Below are positions 35,901 to 46,600 of a stretch of DNA of 64,000 nt, piece by piece (positions within the stretch are counted from its first letter, which is position 1; each line of letters begins with the position of its first letter). Where the stretch lies: positions 310,001 through 374,000 of the forward strand of contig JAQGBZ010000011.1 of NCBI GenBank assembly GCA_034687125.1, in the 5' to 3' direction. This stretch comes from Neelides folsomi. Lineage: Eukaryota > Arthropoda > Collembola > Neelipleona > Neelidae. The position numbers were made by a program, and so were the translations under genes. Under the pieces are notes generated by a model. That model searched no databases, was not told the origin of the DNA, and saw only the letters and a program-made list of their open reading frames with translations.

Positions 35901-37861
35901 GCGTAAAAAGTGAGCCTGGCGCTATATTGAGCTACGATTTAATAAATAAGAAAGGATTAGAAGGGAGAGGGAAAGTTTGGAAGAAGATAAATAGAAGTTC
36001 TTTACTTGTGAAGGTTTGAGACTTGATCAGTGCCAGATCCCTTAAGAGAGAAATGAGGTCCATTTCCTGAAATGAGTCCAGCCTGAGCTTTTGCATCCGG
36101 AAGATTTGGGTTCTTCCCCGTCCCTTGGATCCACTCGATTCTCTCATAGAGGAAGAGCGTATATGACTCCTTCCCATCAGACCCGATGATGAGCTGGAAA
36201 GTGTTGCTCTGGAACGAAGAACATCAATACCAAAGACCTCCATGACACAATTGAGGAATTCAGAATTTATTTTCTCCTCATTTGACCCCCTCCCTCAAGT
36301 TTACTCTCCATTACTCCTCCTCTATAGAGTCAATTAGAATTAAACTGAGGAGAGAGAGCTAATGATGAGAAAGAAGCTCTGGGGCCGCCGGATTTATTGC
36401 TCTTTCCCCAAAGTTGTAAAAATAAAAGGGACGCTCGAAATGTTCTGGAAACGGATAATAAACCATGGAGAAAGAGGGCTCAGCTGCGGAATATTCTATA
36501 GAGGAATCCTCCGGATTCAAATCGTCTCCGAGGGCCCAGGAGTGAGATATTATAAACAAACGATAAAATCGGAATTAGAATGTATGCCAACTCCTGGACC
36601 ATCTGGTCTTTATTGGCCAGCCAGGGAGTTCTGCATAACTCGGGGTGGAATTTGGGGATTTAGTGGAAGCATTTGCACTCACTTTGTCGCTTCGCTGGTC
36701 GAAGTACCCGATGCTGTCCCAAGTGACGATGAGGAGGTCGGCAGGTTTGAAGGTGGCGGCCTGGCTGAAGGCTCCGGCCCAGATCCCCCGTGCCCGTTCC
36801 AGCAACTCCTCACCATTCGTTTCCCTGTCCAACGACCATCGTGGCTCTTTTTATTTGAGTACAAAGGGGTCACTGGAACTTGATGGGATTCCTAGAAAAG
36901 CCAATCGTTCTTCTCCACTTTGATCACCATTAATGAGAAATGTCCAGAGACAACAATGGAGATGAGGGAAATTTGAACATGACGTCAGAGCAATGGATGA
37001 GACTGTCTTGATCCGAGTATAATAAGAACTATCCATCTCAATCCTAAGACAGCGTGACTAATCTCTCTGGTTCCTGGAAGAGAGGCGGAAAGGCTCGTTT
37101 ACCTATAGTAGATCGTCCCCACAATCCGAGTGTCAACATCAGAGTAGAACGGAGCTATTGTGGGGTAGTCCAGGGGAAATTGGATGTTGACAAAAGCTGG
37201 AATTTCCGTGAGGAAAGACACGAAGCCATTTTGGTTTATCTGTGAAATATATTAAGATAGATGAGGAATAAGACGGCCCAGATTCCCTCAACCTCAAATT
37301 TGTGAGGGTTTATGGGAGCGAGCGTATTTAACGAGATTTGTCTCCATTCACGGTTTACACCCCGAGATTTGTACTGAAATGTTGAGTAAATCTGATGCGA
37401 AGGAGAATGGAAATTGAGCGCCTTTGTATCGACAGCCTTTGAATAAATGATCGTTCCTCCACAAAATCCCCATTATTTGTAAACAAAGGGGGACAATTTA
37501 ATTAAACGCTCTTACATCTTTTTGCCCAGAATGGCAGTGGAGAGATGGGCGGAAATGGATTGAGGAGAGGAAGCGGATCAGTTATTGATTGTCGATTAAG
37601 CCACGGCCCCCACAAGAGGAATAAATTGAGACTCACATAGACCGAGTTGTAGGACTGGCCATTGAAGAGTATGGGAGTCCTGAGCTTCAACTCGGGCGAA
37701 GAGACATCGTCAATATCCCGGGGAAGAGTCAAATCGGATTCCGGAAGGCCATAAGGAAAGAGAGAGGGTCTTCCACTCACTCCGATCCAGAGGAAGGATA
37801 GGAAGAGGGAAACCGAAAGAGCCGACAGAATTAACATGTTGACTCTCCAAACTCCCTTCAA
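29972..37861 (-). CDS. Ndg: Nidogen (entactin), basement-membrane glycoprotein
   Basis: Secreted linker of laminin and collagen IV networks. 21 exons (5' first): 37861-37637, 37239-37103, 36824-36683, 36208-36006, 35235-35144, 35057-34940, 34838-34813, 34646-34413, 34268-33689, 33600-33422, 33371-33225, 32578-32432, 32374-32255, 32174-32040, 31986-31625, 31519-31129, 30930-30759, 30690-30518, 30454-30346, 30285-30167 and 30096-29972, giving 1311 aa. Signal peptide about 1-30 (ending near WIGVSG), then SLFPYG. NIDO domain over exons 1-5 (ADLLIVTWDSIGYF, SNTFQLIIGSDG, EGVWAFHIG). EGF (CFTGATHCHS...GFCCRC). G2F barrel from VPQRITGKVRG to IVRFAITSK. About nine or ten EGF modules, one calcium-binding (DINECQIG). 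YWTD propeller (YWSDVAGRAIK, VYWTDSSKDTVEV, VFWSDWNREHPKI). Final EGF. No thyroglobulin domain is seen, unlike the vertebrate protein. Exon 7 is only 26 nt. Confidence 0.92.
31008..31050. repeat. Perfect 20 bp inverted repeat (hairpin) in a nidogen intron
   Basis: Arms at 31008-31027 and 31031-31050 are exact reverse complements with a 3 nt ATA loop. It lies in the intron between nidogen exons 16 and 17. Confidence 0.9.
31051..31092. repeat. Two-copy 21 bp tandem repeat next to the hairpin
   Basis: Two adjacent copies of CGATTAACTTTTRAAATGGGG that differ at one base. The ATTAAC core also begins the left hairpin arm, suggesting one compound structure. Confidence 0.85.
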
Positions 37862-40800
37862 TGACTGACTTTTACTGAGACTTTTGGCTCCGGGTCAAAG
37901 TTTATTTTGGGATGATAAGAGCCGAGATCTGTTTGTCTTCTTATCCGACCTACTCATCTCCCCAAGGTAGTACAAAGGACTTGTGTTTCTCCTCTTCTCC
38001 AGCCACACAGCACCAGCCAGTCACGGGGAATTTAATTCCCTCATGATTTACACTTCCAGCGTTCCAGCCCAGCTGTTCCGCTCTCGCAAATGATGTTAGC
38101 CACGGCAATGTTTGCGGTTCAGGGAGGAAGTCACATCTAGAGAGAAATTCATATTTATCGATTCACCCATCCAATGAAGCATTTACGAGATCGCCAGATG
38201 AACTTAAAAGCCTTAATTGCTATTGCTTCAATTATTCATGTTCAAACATCCCCTTCCTTTATTAACTAGGAAAACAGTAAAATATGTTCAAACTTGATGT
38301 CAATTAATGAATCATCAAATTAATAAGAAAATCAGATTTCTCTGAAATAAAAATATCCTCTACATAGGCATTCTATGAAAGAATACTACTGATAAATAAC
38401 TTGTAAATAATAGCTACTCAACTTACTAAAAAACACGACAAGAGACAAGTATTGGTTAAATGGTTAATTGAGTAGTAAAGTAGCATTTATAATGCGCTGG
38501 TTATGGTTACTTACGATAATAATTTTATCCATATATGATAAAATAAATGTATATAAATATCGAAGTGTTCAGATAGTATAGTATTACAAACTATAGGAAT
38601 GTTGTAATGTATTGTTCTCGTTGTTTGTAATTGAATATCTTTATTAATTTTAACAAATAAATACATGTGTACCTACCTGCCTACTTGCATAGTTAATCCT
38701 GTTTTTCGTCAAGTACCATTTTAAGAAGGCATTATTTTATTATAATAGGTAAGTTTTACCACCGCCCTATAACCCTATATTTTTATTTTTAAATTACTAA
38801 TTCTATACGACTACACCTTACATTTGAGAGAATCAATATCTGACTCTGACAATGAATATTGTACCTTCGAGAATAACACTGAATGAAAATTGTGAGATTA
38901 ATTATAATAAGGAAGAGTTGAATTATGTTCATAAAAAGTAATTAAGAAATTAATTTTTAATAGAAGGCTAATGAATGGAAAGGAAACACAAAATAAATCA
39001 TTGCATGAAACAAGAAAAAAGCCAAGGACTTTTAACATTTATCTACTAACAAATAAATATGAACTTTTGCATTAAATATTTGAAATTAAAAACATTTCAT
39101 AGAGCAAATAAGTAGATAATTTAGTTGAAACCTTCTTGTTAATGGGTCTTAAGAGGAATAAATAAGAAAAGAGATGAGGGTTTTACTAATCGAGTGCCAC
39201 AATGTATGAAACTTTTGGGAAAATGAAGTAAAAGAAGTGTTCTCGCTCGTTGAAATGTCTATCATGCAGTGCCTTGAAAGGCTCATAAAACACACCTGCC
39301 CTCGAGGAGCATTCAAAAATTTCGCGAGAGAGTGTAAGAATGTAAGAAATAATATTCATTAAGTGATGTAAAATCCTCATTACAAATGCGCATAGAGAGT
39401 AAGAGGAATAGGGTATTAAATTAAACTGAGGCTTTTATTATTTATTCATTGGGGAGGAGGAGAGTTGAAGGGAGTGGAGAGACTCCAGGATGCATAAGGA
39501 CGAACATATAAAACATGGGAAGATTCCATTTGATCTAGGATTCGTTTTTATTATCAGTCGAGCCAGAGAGACAAACATTCATTTGAGCTCAGTTAGTGAG
39601 TTCTCCTATATCTCCTCTCGGTACACAAAGAGGATCTTGAAAATGTGTGTGGGTGTCGAGGGGTGGGAGAGCCAATCACGACACTCACAAATGACGCAAT
39701 TTAGCTGAAGGTTGGACGGGTACATTGGTAAATTGCTATATCCACGTGCAGAATCCAGCTGAAAAGTGTCAGTACAGCTTGGGATTTGCAACTCTTAACA
39801 AGGCTCGGGAACAGAAAGAATTTCACTTCTCTTCCTACCACCTTTCCCACTCACATCCTTCTCCTCCTCCTTCGAGTTACAATTGTCAAGCAGTTAATAA
39901 ACACTCTTTCAAGTGATTCCGGTAGGGTGGAGAGACCAGAGTTAAAAATACCCCCCTTAATGAGAGACGGATTCAGAAAGTGATTCTCTCTATTTATGGT
40001 GTGGTTCGAAGTAGTTTGAGAATGAACTTCTCCAGTTAGCATTGTTTTCATTGGACATTATTACTCGTTGAGGAATTGAATCTACCTGCGTCGCCTTACC
40101 TTCCTAATCTCAACTGATCCCTTTTTCTATAAAGTTTATCGTTCCACTTTCCTACGGGCAATTGTAGATATTCGATGGGATTCGGGTAAGCTCATATGGA
40201 ATTTAACTCTAAATATGCATATTTTGCTCTACAAAGATAAACGAGTTATTCGTGCACGTTCAACTCCCTGTCTTTTTATCTTTTTATAAACCATGAATTT
40301 TTGTATATTTTAAACAGTCCTTTACTACTATAAATGTAGCAACTCGTAAAAGTCCAACGAGCCTTATAGGAATAGTCGGACGAATCAGTTGGAAGGAAAA
40401 TGTGGTAGGAGGAGGAAATTATACAATCCTGTGTGGGTTTTACTCTCTTTTACCATTTAATTTAACATGGGCAGAATAGTAAATTAAGGAGGAAGGAAAA
40501 TGAGAGAAGGAAAGTTGGGGATCCCTCAAAGAATAGCTTTTAGGCTTAAAGTTCTCTGCCTCTCGCACAAAGCGGGGATCCAAGGTACGAGTAAGGAAAA
40601 CACTTCTCAGAATAGCATGTACCTTATACTTCATAATATATTAAAAGAAGAGAATGTGTAAATTTTAGCAAGCCATGCCTTTATGAGTCTATTTAGCAAT
40701 TTGAAACTTGAAGGTTACGGTGATATTGTATGAATTGTATTTAATATTATATGCATACAATACTTATCAGTATATATCAAGTATAGCTCTAGTATACTCC

Positions 40801-41314
40801 TCCTTCTTTAGCATAGTTTTTCCAAGCATTATAGTGAAGAATTGTGTATAAGAGATCCTCTTGACACCCTCTCTATATTTCCGTAGAAGGTTTTCCGAGT
40901 CACGACTTTTTTAATGCTAATATTGTTAGCGAGTATATTTGCATATAATTTCCTGACCCGAAAAGCCCATTTGTCTTTGGGTGAGCAAATGAGAGCCATG
41001 AGAGGTGTTTTGTAATTTTAAATACTCTTTCCATTTCAACGTCGTAGGACGAAAATGGGAGAGAATTACATTAAGATGAAACTGAGTCTCTGGACGATTA
41101 ACAAGCGTCATAATTAGTTTAATAAAATATTTATGCACGACTACCCGCGTTTTCCTCGGGTTTATTACCGAGTTTGGGAAATGTAATTAAATGGGTTTGA
41201 ATATACGAGGAGACGCTTCATTTGTCTTAAATATTGTATCCGCGGGAGCCCCGCGCCAAAAGCGGAACGGTCCATTTTTATTACATATTTAACTCACTTT
41301 GGGATTTCATTTTC
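37862..41314. other. Intergenic region between nidogen and bZIP start codons
   Basis: The two genes diverge, so promoters of both are expected here. Mixed composition: AT-rich at 38.2-39.2 kb, less so elsewhere, with a short GC-rich spot at 41239-41275. Small open frames only; none has domain features. No RNA gene seen. Confidence 0.55.
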
Positions 41315-42239
41315 ATGGGCAGAATGCCGAGGGTGAACATTGAAGCTGCAAGGAAAGCCGGGGCGGAAGGAGCGGCTCCTCCGAGTTCGGGAACTCCGTT
41401 CTCCTTGAACACACCTGACATTCTAAACTCCCTCATCAACATTACTTCAAATCCGTTCTTCAACTCTGAAGATATCAACACGCCCACTGAACCAAGCCCC
41501 GGCGGAGATGATGACAAAGTTTTTGCGACACTCGAGTCGCGACCTTTGGTCCACAGCCCTCCGAGCAAACCTCTGACCTCCGTATCGGACATGAGGTCAC
41601 GGCTCATTAAAGACAGTCTCAAACTTACGATTCAGTCCAAGAGGAAAAACAGCGGGAAAGATGAGCTTGACTTAAAGGCTGAGCTGGAGGTCACAAAAAT
41701 GAGAAAGTCGGAAGAGGTAGACTCCTATTCAATTGAATCTGAATCGCAATCGCCAAATAAGGTTTTTTCACCCACATTCTACACACTATCATTTCTGCTT
41801 TAGCTTTAGCTTTGACAAATGGACTGATTAAACGATAAGGGCAAGGTAAAAAATATTTATTTTTTCTAAAGTTAACTCCAGAAGATGAGGAGAGGAGGAA
41901 ACGACGGCGAGAAAGAAATAAAATTGCTGCCACCAAATGCCGGAATAAAAAGAAGGAAAAGACCGGGATTCTCGTTCATGTAATTGCCAACAATAATAAA
42001 TTATTATTTTTTATTCGGCCCTCAATTAAAGGAGACATGATGATTCCATTGTTGTTTGATAGGAGTCGGAATCATTGGAAGGCAATAACTTGTCTCTCAA
42101 GAGCGAAATTTCTAAATTGGAAATTGAAAGGCAACGGCTGGTAGAAGTCCTTGCTGCACATGCACCAACATGTAAACAGCATCTTCAGCAAGTGGCTTAT
42201 TACAGCGACTACAATCATAATCTTACAAACAATTACTAA
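41315..42239 (+). CDS. Atf3: ATF3/JDP2-type bZIP transcription factor
   Basis: Nuclear, DNA-binding, dimer-forming factor of the ATF3/JDP2 group, which binds CRE/AP-1 type sites in stress responses. Three exons, 41315-41761, 41872-41979 and 42063-42239, give 243 aa. The bZIP begins at about residue 150 with LTPEDEERRKRRRERNKIAA, then TKCRNKKKEKT, a near-exact match to the ATF3/JDP2 basic region including the N-x-x-A-A-x-x-C-R signature. A leucine zipper follows (leucines in ILVHESESL, NLSL, SKLEI, QRL) and the HAPTC motif after the zipper, corresponding to HRPTC in ATF3. The N-terminal 149 residues are Ser/Pro-rich and unassigned. The first donor is a weak GTTTTT. The start could be 41315 or 41324, and an upstream exon joining at the GGGCAG at 41318-41323 is possible. 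Confidence 0.88.
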
Positions 42240-43007
42240 AAAAATCCAGCTTTAAGACTGTCCCTCTTTCTGTGATACCAATGCTGTACAAACATGGCTT
42301 TTGACAGTTAATTTTAACTTCCCATTATGTTTACATTGGCCTTAAATATTGTGCTCCACTTGAAGATTATAATGATCAAAATAAAATATTATATTATAAA
42401 AAATATACTGACCAGATTTCAATTACATCCACATATATGTATTTTATGCGTAAGGTCTTAAAGTAAACCATTTTTATTATAATATAAGCAAGCAAGTAAT
42501 AAATAAAAATAAATATATCATATTAATTACTCTCACAAGCCTATAATGGTTAAAATTGATTGAACAGATTTTTTCATTCTCATAAGTTTCATCATAAGTA
42601 ATTATCAATAAGAAAAATTTAAAAATAATGGTGTTGAAAAATCCATTTGAGTAACAAATACAAGCATGTATAACTTCTTATTAATTACAATTACAAAGAC
42701 CATTTATATTTATTACAGATAATAAATAATAGTTAAAAATTGGGGTGATCGAACTCTACTTATAAGAAAAATTCGAGATCACTAATAACTCACAAATAAT
42801 TTTGAATTAATTGTACAGATTGTATTTTTATGAAGATCTTAAAGTAAAAAAATTCTCATTTCGACATTGTAATCTTGTGTTTAAAATCTAGATTATTAAT
42901 TAGTTTACTTAATTATAATTAAAAAAAACATTTTTCTTATAAGGCAGTCTATTGGAGGGACCCTTAAAGGGTCAAAGGGTCAAGAAGAATCAAATCAAAA
43001 AGTGCAA
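42240..43007. other. 3' region of the bZIP gene and AT-rich spacer
   Basis: No ORF of note. An AATAAA for the bZIP gene lies at 42380. The right end (about 42967-43005) is similar to the sequence beside the second U6 copy. Confidence 0.55.
42380..42385 (+). other. Polyadenylation signal AATAAA of the bZIP gene
   Basis: Canonical hexamer 141 nt after the stop codon, in an AT-rich tail. Confidence 0.55.
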
Positions 43008-43057
43008 AAAAATGTGGAACGCTTCACGATTTTGCGTGTCATCCTTGCGCAGGGGCC

Positions 43058-43097
<40 letters not shown>

Positions 43098-43113
43098 TGC
43101 TCCGAAGAGCAAC
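43008..43113 (-). ncRNA. U6: U6 spliceosomal snRNA gene
   Basis: Read on the minus strand the sequence matches the universal U6 snRNA. The 5' stem-loop is GTTGCT-CTTCGG-AGCAAC. The central part carries the ACAGAGA box, followed by GATTAGCATGGCCCC, GCGCAAGGATGACACGC and CGTGAAGCGTTCCACATTTTT. The T-run is the pol III terminator. Upstream on the minus strand a TATA element lies 24-31 bp before the start, as expected for an external pol III U6 promoter. All catalytic-core segments appear intact, so it is probably expressed. Confidence 0.95.
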
Positions 43114-43136
43114 GAGAAACAGAAACTCGAAACTCG

Positions 43137-43144
43137 TATATATA
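43137..43144 (-). promoter_or_regulatory. TATA box of the U6 pol III promoter
   Basis: TATATATA centred about 27 bp upstream of the predicted U6 5' end. A proximal sequence element is expected a further 25-40 bp upstream, but I cannot identify it with certainty. Confidence 0.7.
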
Positions 43145-43348
43145 CTATGGTCTTTGGACCAAAACATTAATATACACGGAATCGAGTTCCCAATTCACCC
43201 AATCCATTCTTTTCCATTCTAAACTACTCTTACTAATTTAAACAAATGCAAAATCTTGTGAAGAAAATCATCCCCTTTACGTCAAAAACATCATCATTAA
43301 CTTTAATCTTCAATTAGCTCTTGTATAGTTAGCTAAATGAGGTTTGGT

Positions 43349-43651
43349 GAGAGGTGGAAGGAGGAGTTGAGAAGGGAGGGTCGAGCCGTCTGTGCAGATG
43401 GCGTGCGCGACAGATCCTCTCATTCAGGCTGAATGGATTTCAATTCAATGAGTTTCCTCTCTCCCGAAATTCCTCCTGGGAACGGAGCAGGGTCCATGGA
43501 CCTGGATCTTTTATTCCTGAGGGATTCGGGTCCTAATGATCATCTCTTTTTGATATATTTCTTCATGAATTGATCTCCGGGTTGAAGGTAATTTTTTCTC
43601 TCGCGGAAGGGAGAGTTCACGTGGGCCGGGGCGTAGGGGTGACCATGGGTA
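43349..43651. repeat. Dispersed composite repeat, copy 1
   Basis: Positions 43349-43452 resemble 53985-54088 (shared AGATGGCGT, CTCTCATTCA, TCAATGAG blocks). Positions 43463-43651 match 56776-56956, starting CCCGAAATTCCTCCTGGGAA and ending GGGGTGACCATGGGTA, in the same orientation. Confidence 0.75.
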
Positions 43652-46600
43652 GTCCTGTGGGTATCTCCTCTATGGGTATTTGGGTATGATGGGACTCCCA
43701 ACCAAGACTGAGGAATCGTGAATAGAGAGCTGCTCTGATCTGCTGTGAAGACTTTTGGATGGAGGAAATTGGTGAACGGAGGGAGACGAGGGATTTGGAT
43801 GTGTAGTTTCTCCATAAACGCCTTTACGCTGGAAAGTTTTGAAACGTACCCAGGTTTTCCGCTCCTTCCATTGATTCGCCCCAAAAGGGTTGAGCATCTT
43901 TCCCCCGTAGCATTACAAATGAATTGAATTGTCGAGAGTTTTAGGGCCTGCGTTCTCTCCTTCCTTTCATTAGAGGTTCCCTTCCCCCAAATTCCCCATT
44001 CTTCGGGGAGTTGAGCGGAGTGAGCAGCGAAGGTTCAGTCGAGTTGTGGAGGCTCAGAGAGCCATGTGCTAGGGGCTTACTCTCCTTCTCCTTCCTCAGT
44101 GAAGCTCAGACTCTCGGAGAACTTGGGCTCTTCTGGGGTCTTCGAACGATCGCTCGCCTTGGCAAAGAACCCCATTCCCATTTGCCTTCAGGAGCTCCCT
44201 TCACCAACTTCCCTCGCTCTCAAGACTCGCACATTCCTCCCAACAATACCCCCATTATTACTCTCTGTTTTGTTTACTAACCAACCCTTCCCTCGGCGGC
44301 CGAGGTTCACCTGCATCTCCCACAGTCTGTCTACACTGTCTAGAACGGACGGCCGGCCCCGCCGGACTACTGCCACAGTGAGGAGATCTCCCGCCATTCC
44401 CACCAACCACTCTCGGAGGAAATAATATCACCGTTGTTTTCAAACTTGCCCGACACTCGTTACCAAAGTTCAATTTGTCACAAGGCGCCAGAGCCACTTC
44501 CTAATCCCGCAAATGTTGTTCTCTCCCTGAATCTCACACATATTACATTTAAAACCAAAGATAAGACGTTGAGTGGCTGTTGTATTGAAGTCTTCATTCG
44601 TTACCTACATTAAAAAGAGGTGAGGGATTGTTTCTTTGATCAATCTTTATTTGTTCCGTTGTGAATCCTACTTGGCAATGGGAATCCGTTGAGTAGCAGT
44701 GACAATGACCTGTTAAATTCTACCTCCTGCATTCCTGTCTCTCACGATCCCAATTTGCATCTTTTTGTTTAGATGAATTTATAAGGGGGAATTATATAAG
44801 GGCTGAGTGGAGGGGAAAGAGGAGGATCTTTATAAAGAAGGTGAGACAGGAATGGGGCAGAGGAGGGATAGTCCACTTGTCCTGACCACTCTCCCTACAT
44901 TAGCCCTACTCGATACACTACCTCCATTATCAAAGATAGTGAATATTTTCAACCCAGGTTTTTCTTCTCGAGAGGTCGAGAGAAGCTCAGAGGCTCTCAG
45001 CCACACCTTCCTCGCCATTCGGGATTTTAATGAGGAAGGGGAGCCCAATGTAATCAAAATTTGATAACTAATTGATTATTAGCCACTTTGAAGAAAATGT
45101 ACTTATCGATCCACCGACCGTCGTTCTCATTCCCATGTCCCGCATTGTACACATTAGCCGTTGGGACGAAGGGGAACTTGGGATTCAAATGAAAAAAAGA
45201 ATGAAATGGCTGGAGTTGCGGTTGAGTTGAGATCCGTGGAGCTGAAGCGTTTATTTCTTTTTGTGACTCTCTGGAAGGAGAAGGGTTGGAGCTGAGCGCT
45301 ATAGGTAGACGAGCTGGAAAAAAAGAGTCAAAAGCCCTTCTCTCCCACATGGAGCGAGAGAGACATGAAACTATGTAATCTTCATCATTTTCCCATTTGC
45401 CGTTTGAGATTCGCAAGGACCCTGGCAAGGCGGCAAAGATGTTCTTCTCGACCAATCCACCATGTTCTTCCCATTGTGGAGAGTGTAATGCCCGTTAAAA
45501 ATTTTTGTTTGTCGGCGTGGTGAGGCAGAGATTCATATAAATACATATAGTGTTTTGAGTTTTCATGAAAAAGCTCCGGAGTTCAACCCGGCTCCTTTTA
45601 TTCCGGAAAGGGATCAATATTCTTTCTTGGGCAACTTGAAAGGTGGAATAAAAAGGGCAGTGCCAACAATATTTCTATAACTCCTGCCAAAATGGCCGAG
45701 GTAGGATTGGAGTACGGAGGCCGGCATTTGCATTGCGGCGGATTAGCCTCCCCTCTCCAACGGAATTAGATAGTCTGTCCACGCCGAGGAAAGGTATCCC
45801 GATTGAGCCGAGGGAAACGTAGGGGAATGGTGACTTGGCGGAGTGACGCCTCCCTTGAAGGAGATCCTTCCCATCACATCACTCCTTCTCTTATTAGATT
45901 GGAATGAAACTCTTCCCGTAAGACCAGTTTCATCTCTAAATCCGCGGACCACGAGGAGCAAGGCCCATCCATAGGGTTATTACATTGGGAGACGCGAGGC
46001 TTTGGCCTAACCCTTTTCACAATATTCAATATTAATATTATTATTTTGCGGACAAAGGTGTATTTCGCCGTTATGCGGCTGGATGAGTAAAAAGAAAAGG
46101 TGGAGAGAAAGCCCAACTCCCCCACTACGCCCGCCACTACTGTCACATATTAGAATTACTCCCACGTCTCAAGCCCAATGGAAGCCTTTGAGGGGAAATT
46201 TCGTTTTTGAACCCCACGTCAAATCCCATGTAGCTTAATGCTTCTCCTTATTATTATTCTTTTCCCTTGTCTTCCCTTGGCTCGCTCGCGTAATCTTTCT
46301 CTGAGGGGTCCCCGCACATACTTTTCCTCGCCAATGGAGAAACACAATAGTGACGCGGAGGGATGATGACTTTGACGGTGATGAGAATGATGATCAAACT
46401 TGTGTAATGAACGTGTCGATGGGGCCTCTTCTCCTTCGCCTTAGACATTCTCCGTGTATGAGGAAGGACCCTCGCGCGGCCTCATCCAATAAGTCAAGTA
46501 ATTGTAGTGGGAATTGAGCAAACCGCACACGCAGAGGAACAGACAGAAAGTGAGAGATGAAGAGGAAACTCGGACCCGAAACTACTACAAGGAAAACAGA

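Noticed and set aside
36359-36559. A 66-codon frame on the minus strand between NIDO exons
   Set aside because: It is intronic: the real exon with SNTFQLIIGSDG lies at 36006-36208 and joins exon 3 in phase, leaving no room for this frame.
36825-36872. A premature in-frame TAA in the NIDO domain if exon 3 starts at the TTCCAG acceptor (36872)
   Set aside because: A second acceptor (GGACAG, exon start 36824) keeps the same phase, skips the stop and reads YYRETNGEE, which fits the nidogen family better.
39990-40015. A GGTTCGAAG motif resembling a tRNA B box
   Set aside because: No matching A box, acceptor stem or anticodon arm could be folded around it.
45054-45455. A 133-codon minus-strand frame
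   Set aside because: Non-ATG start, no recognisable motif, and it lies in a region where all frames are moderately long by composition.
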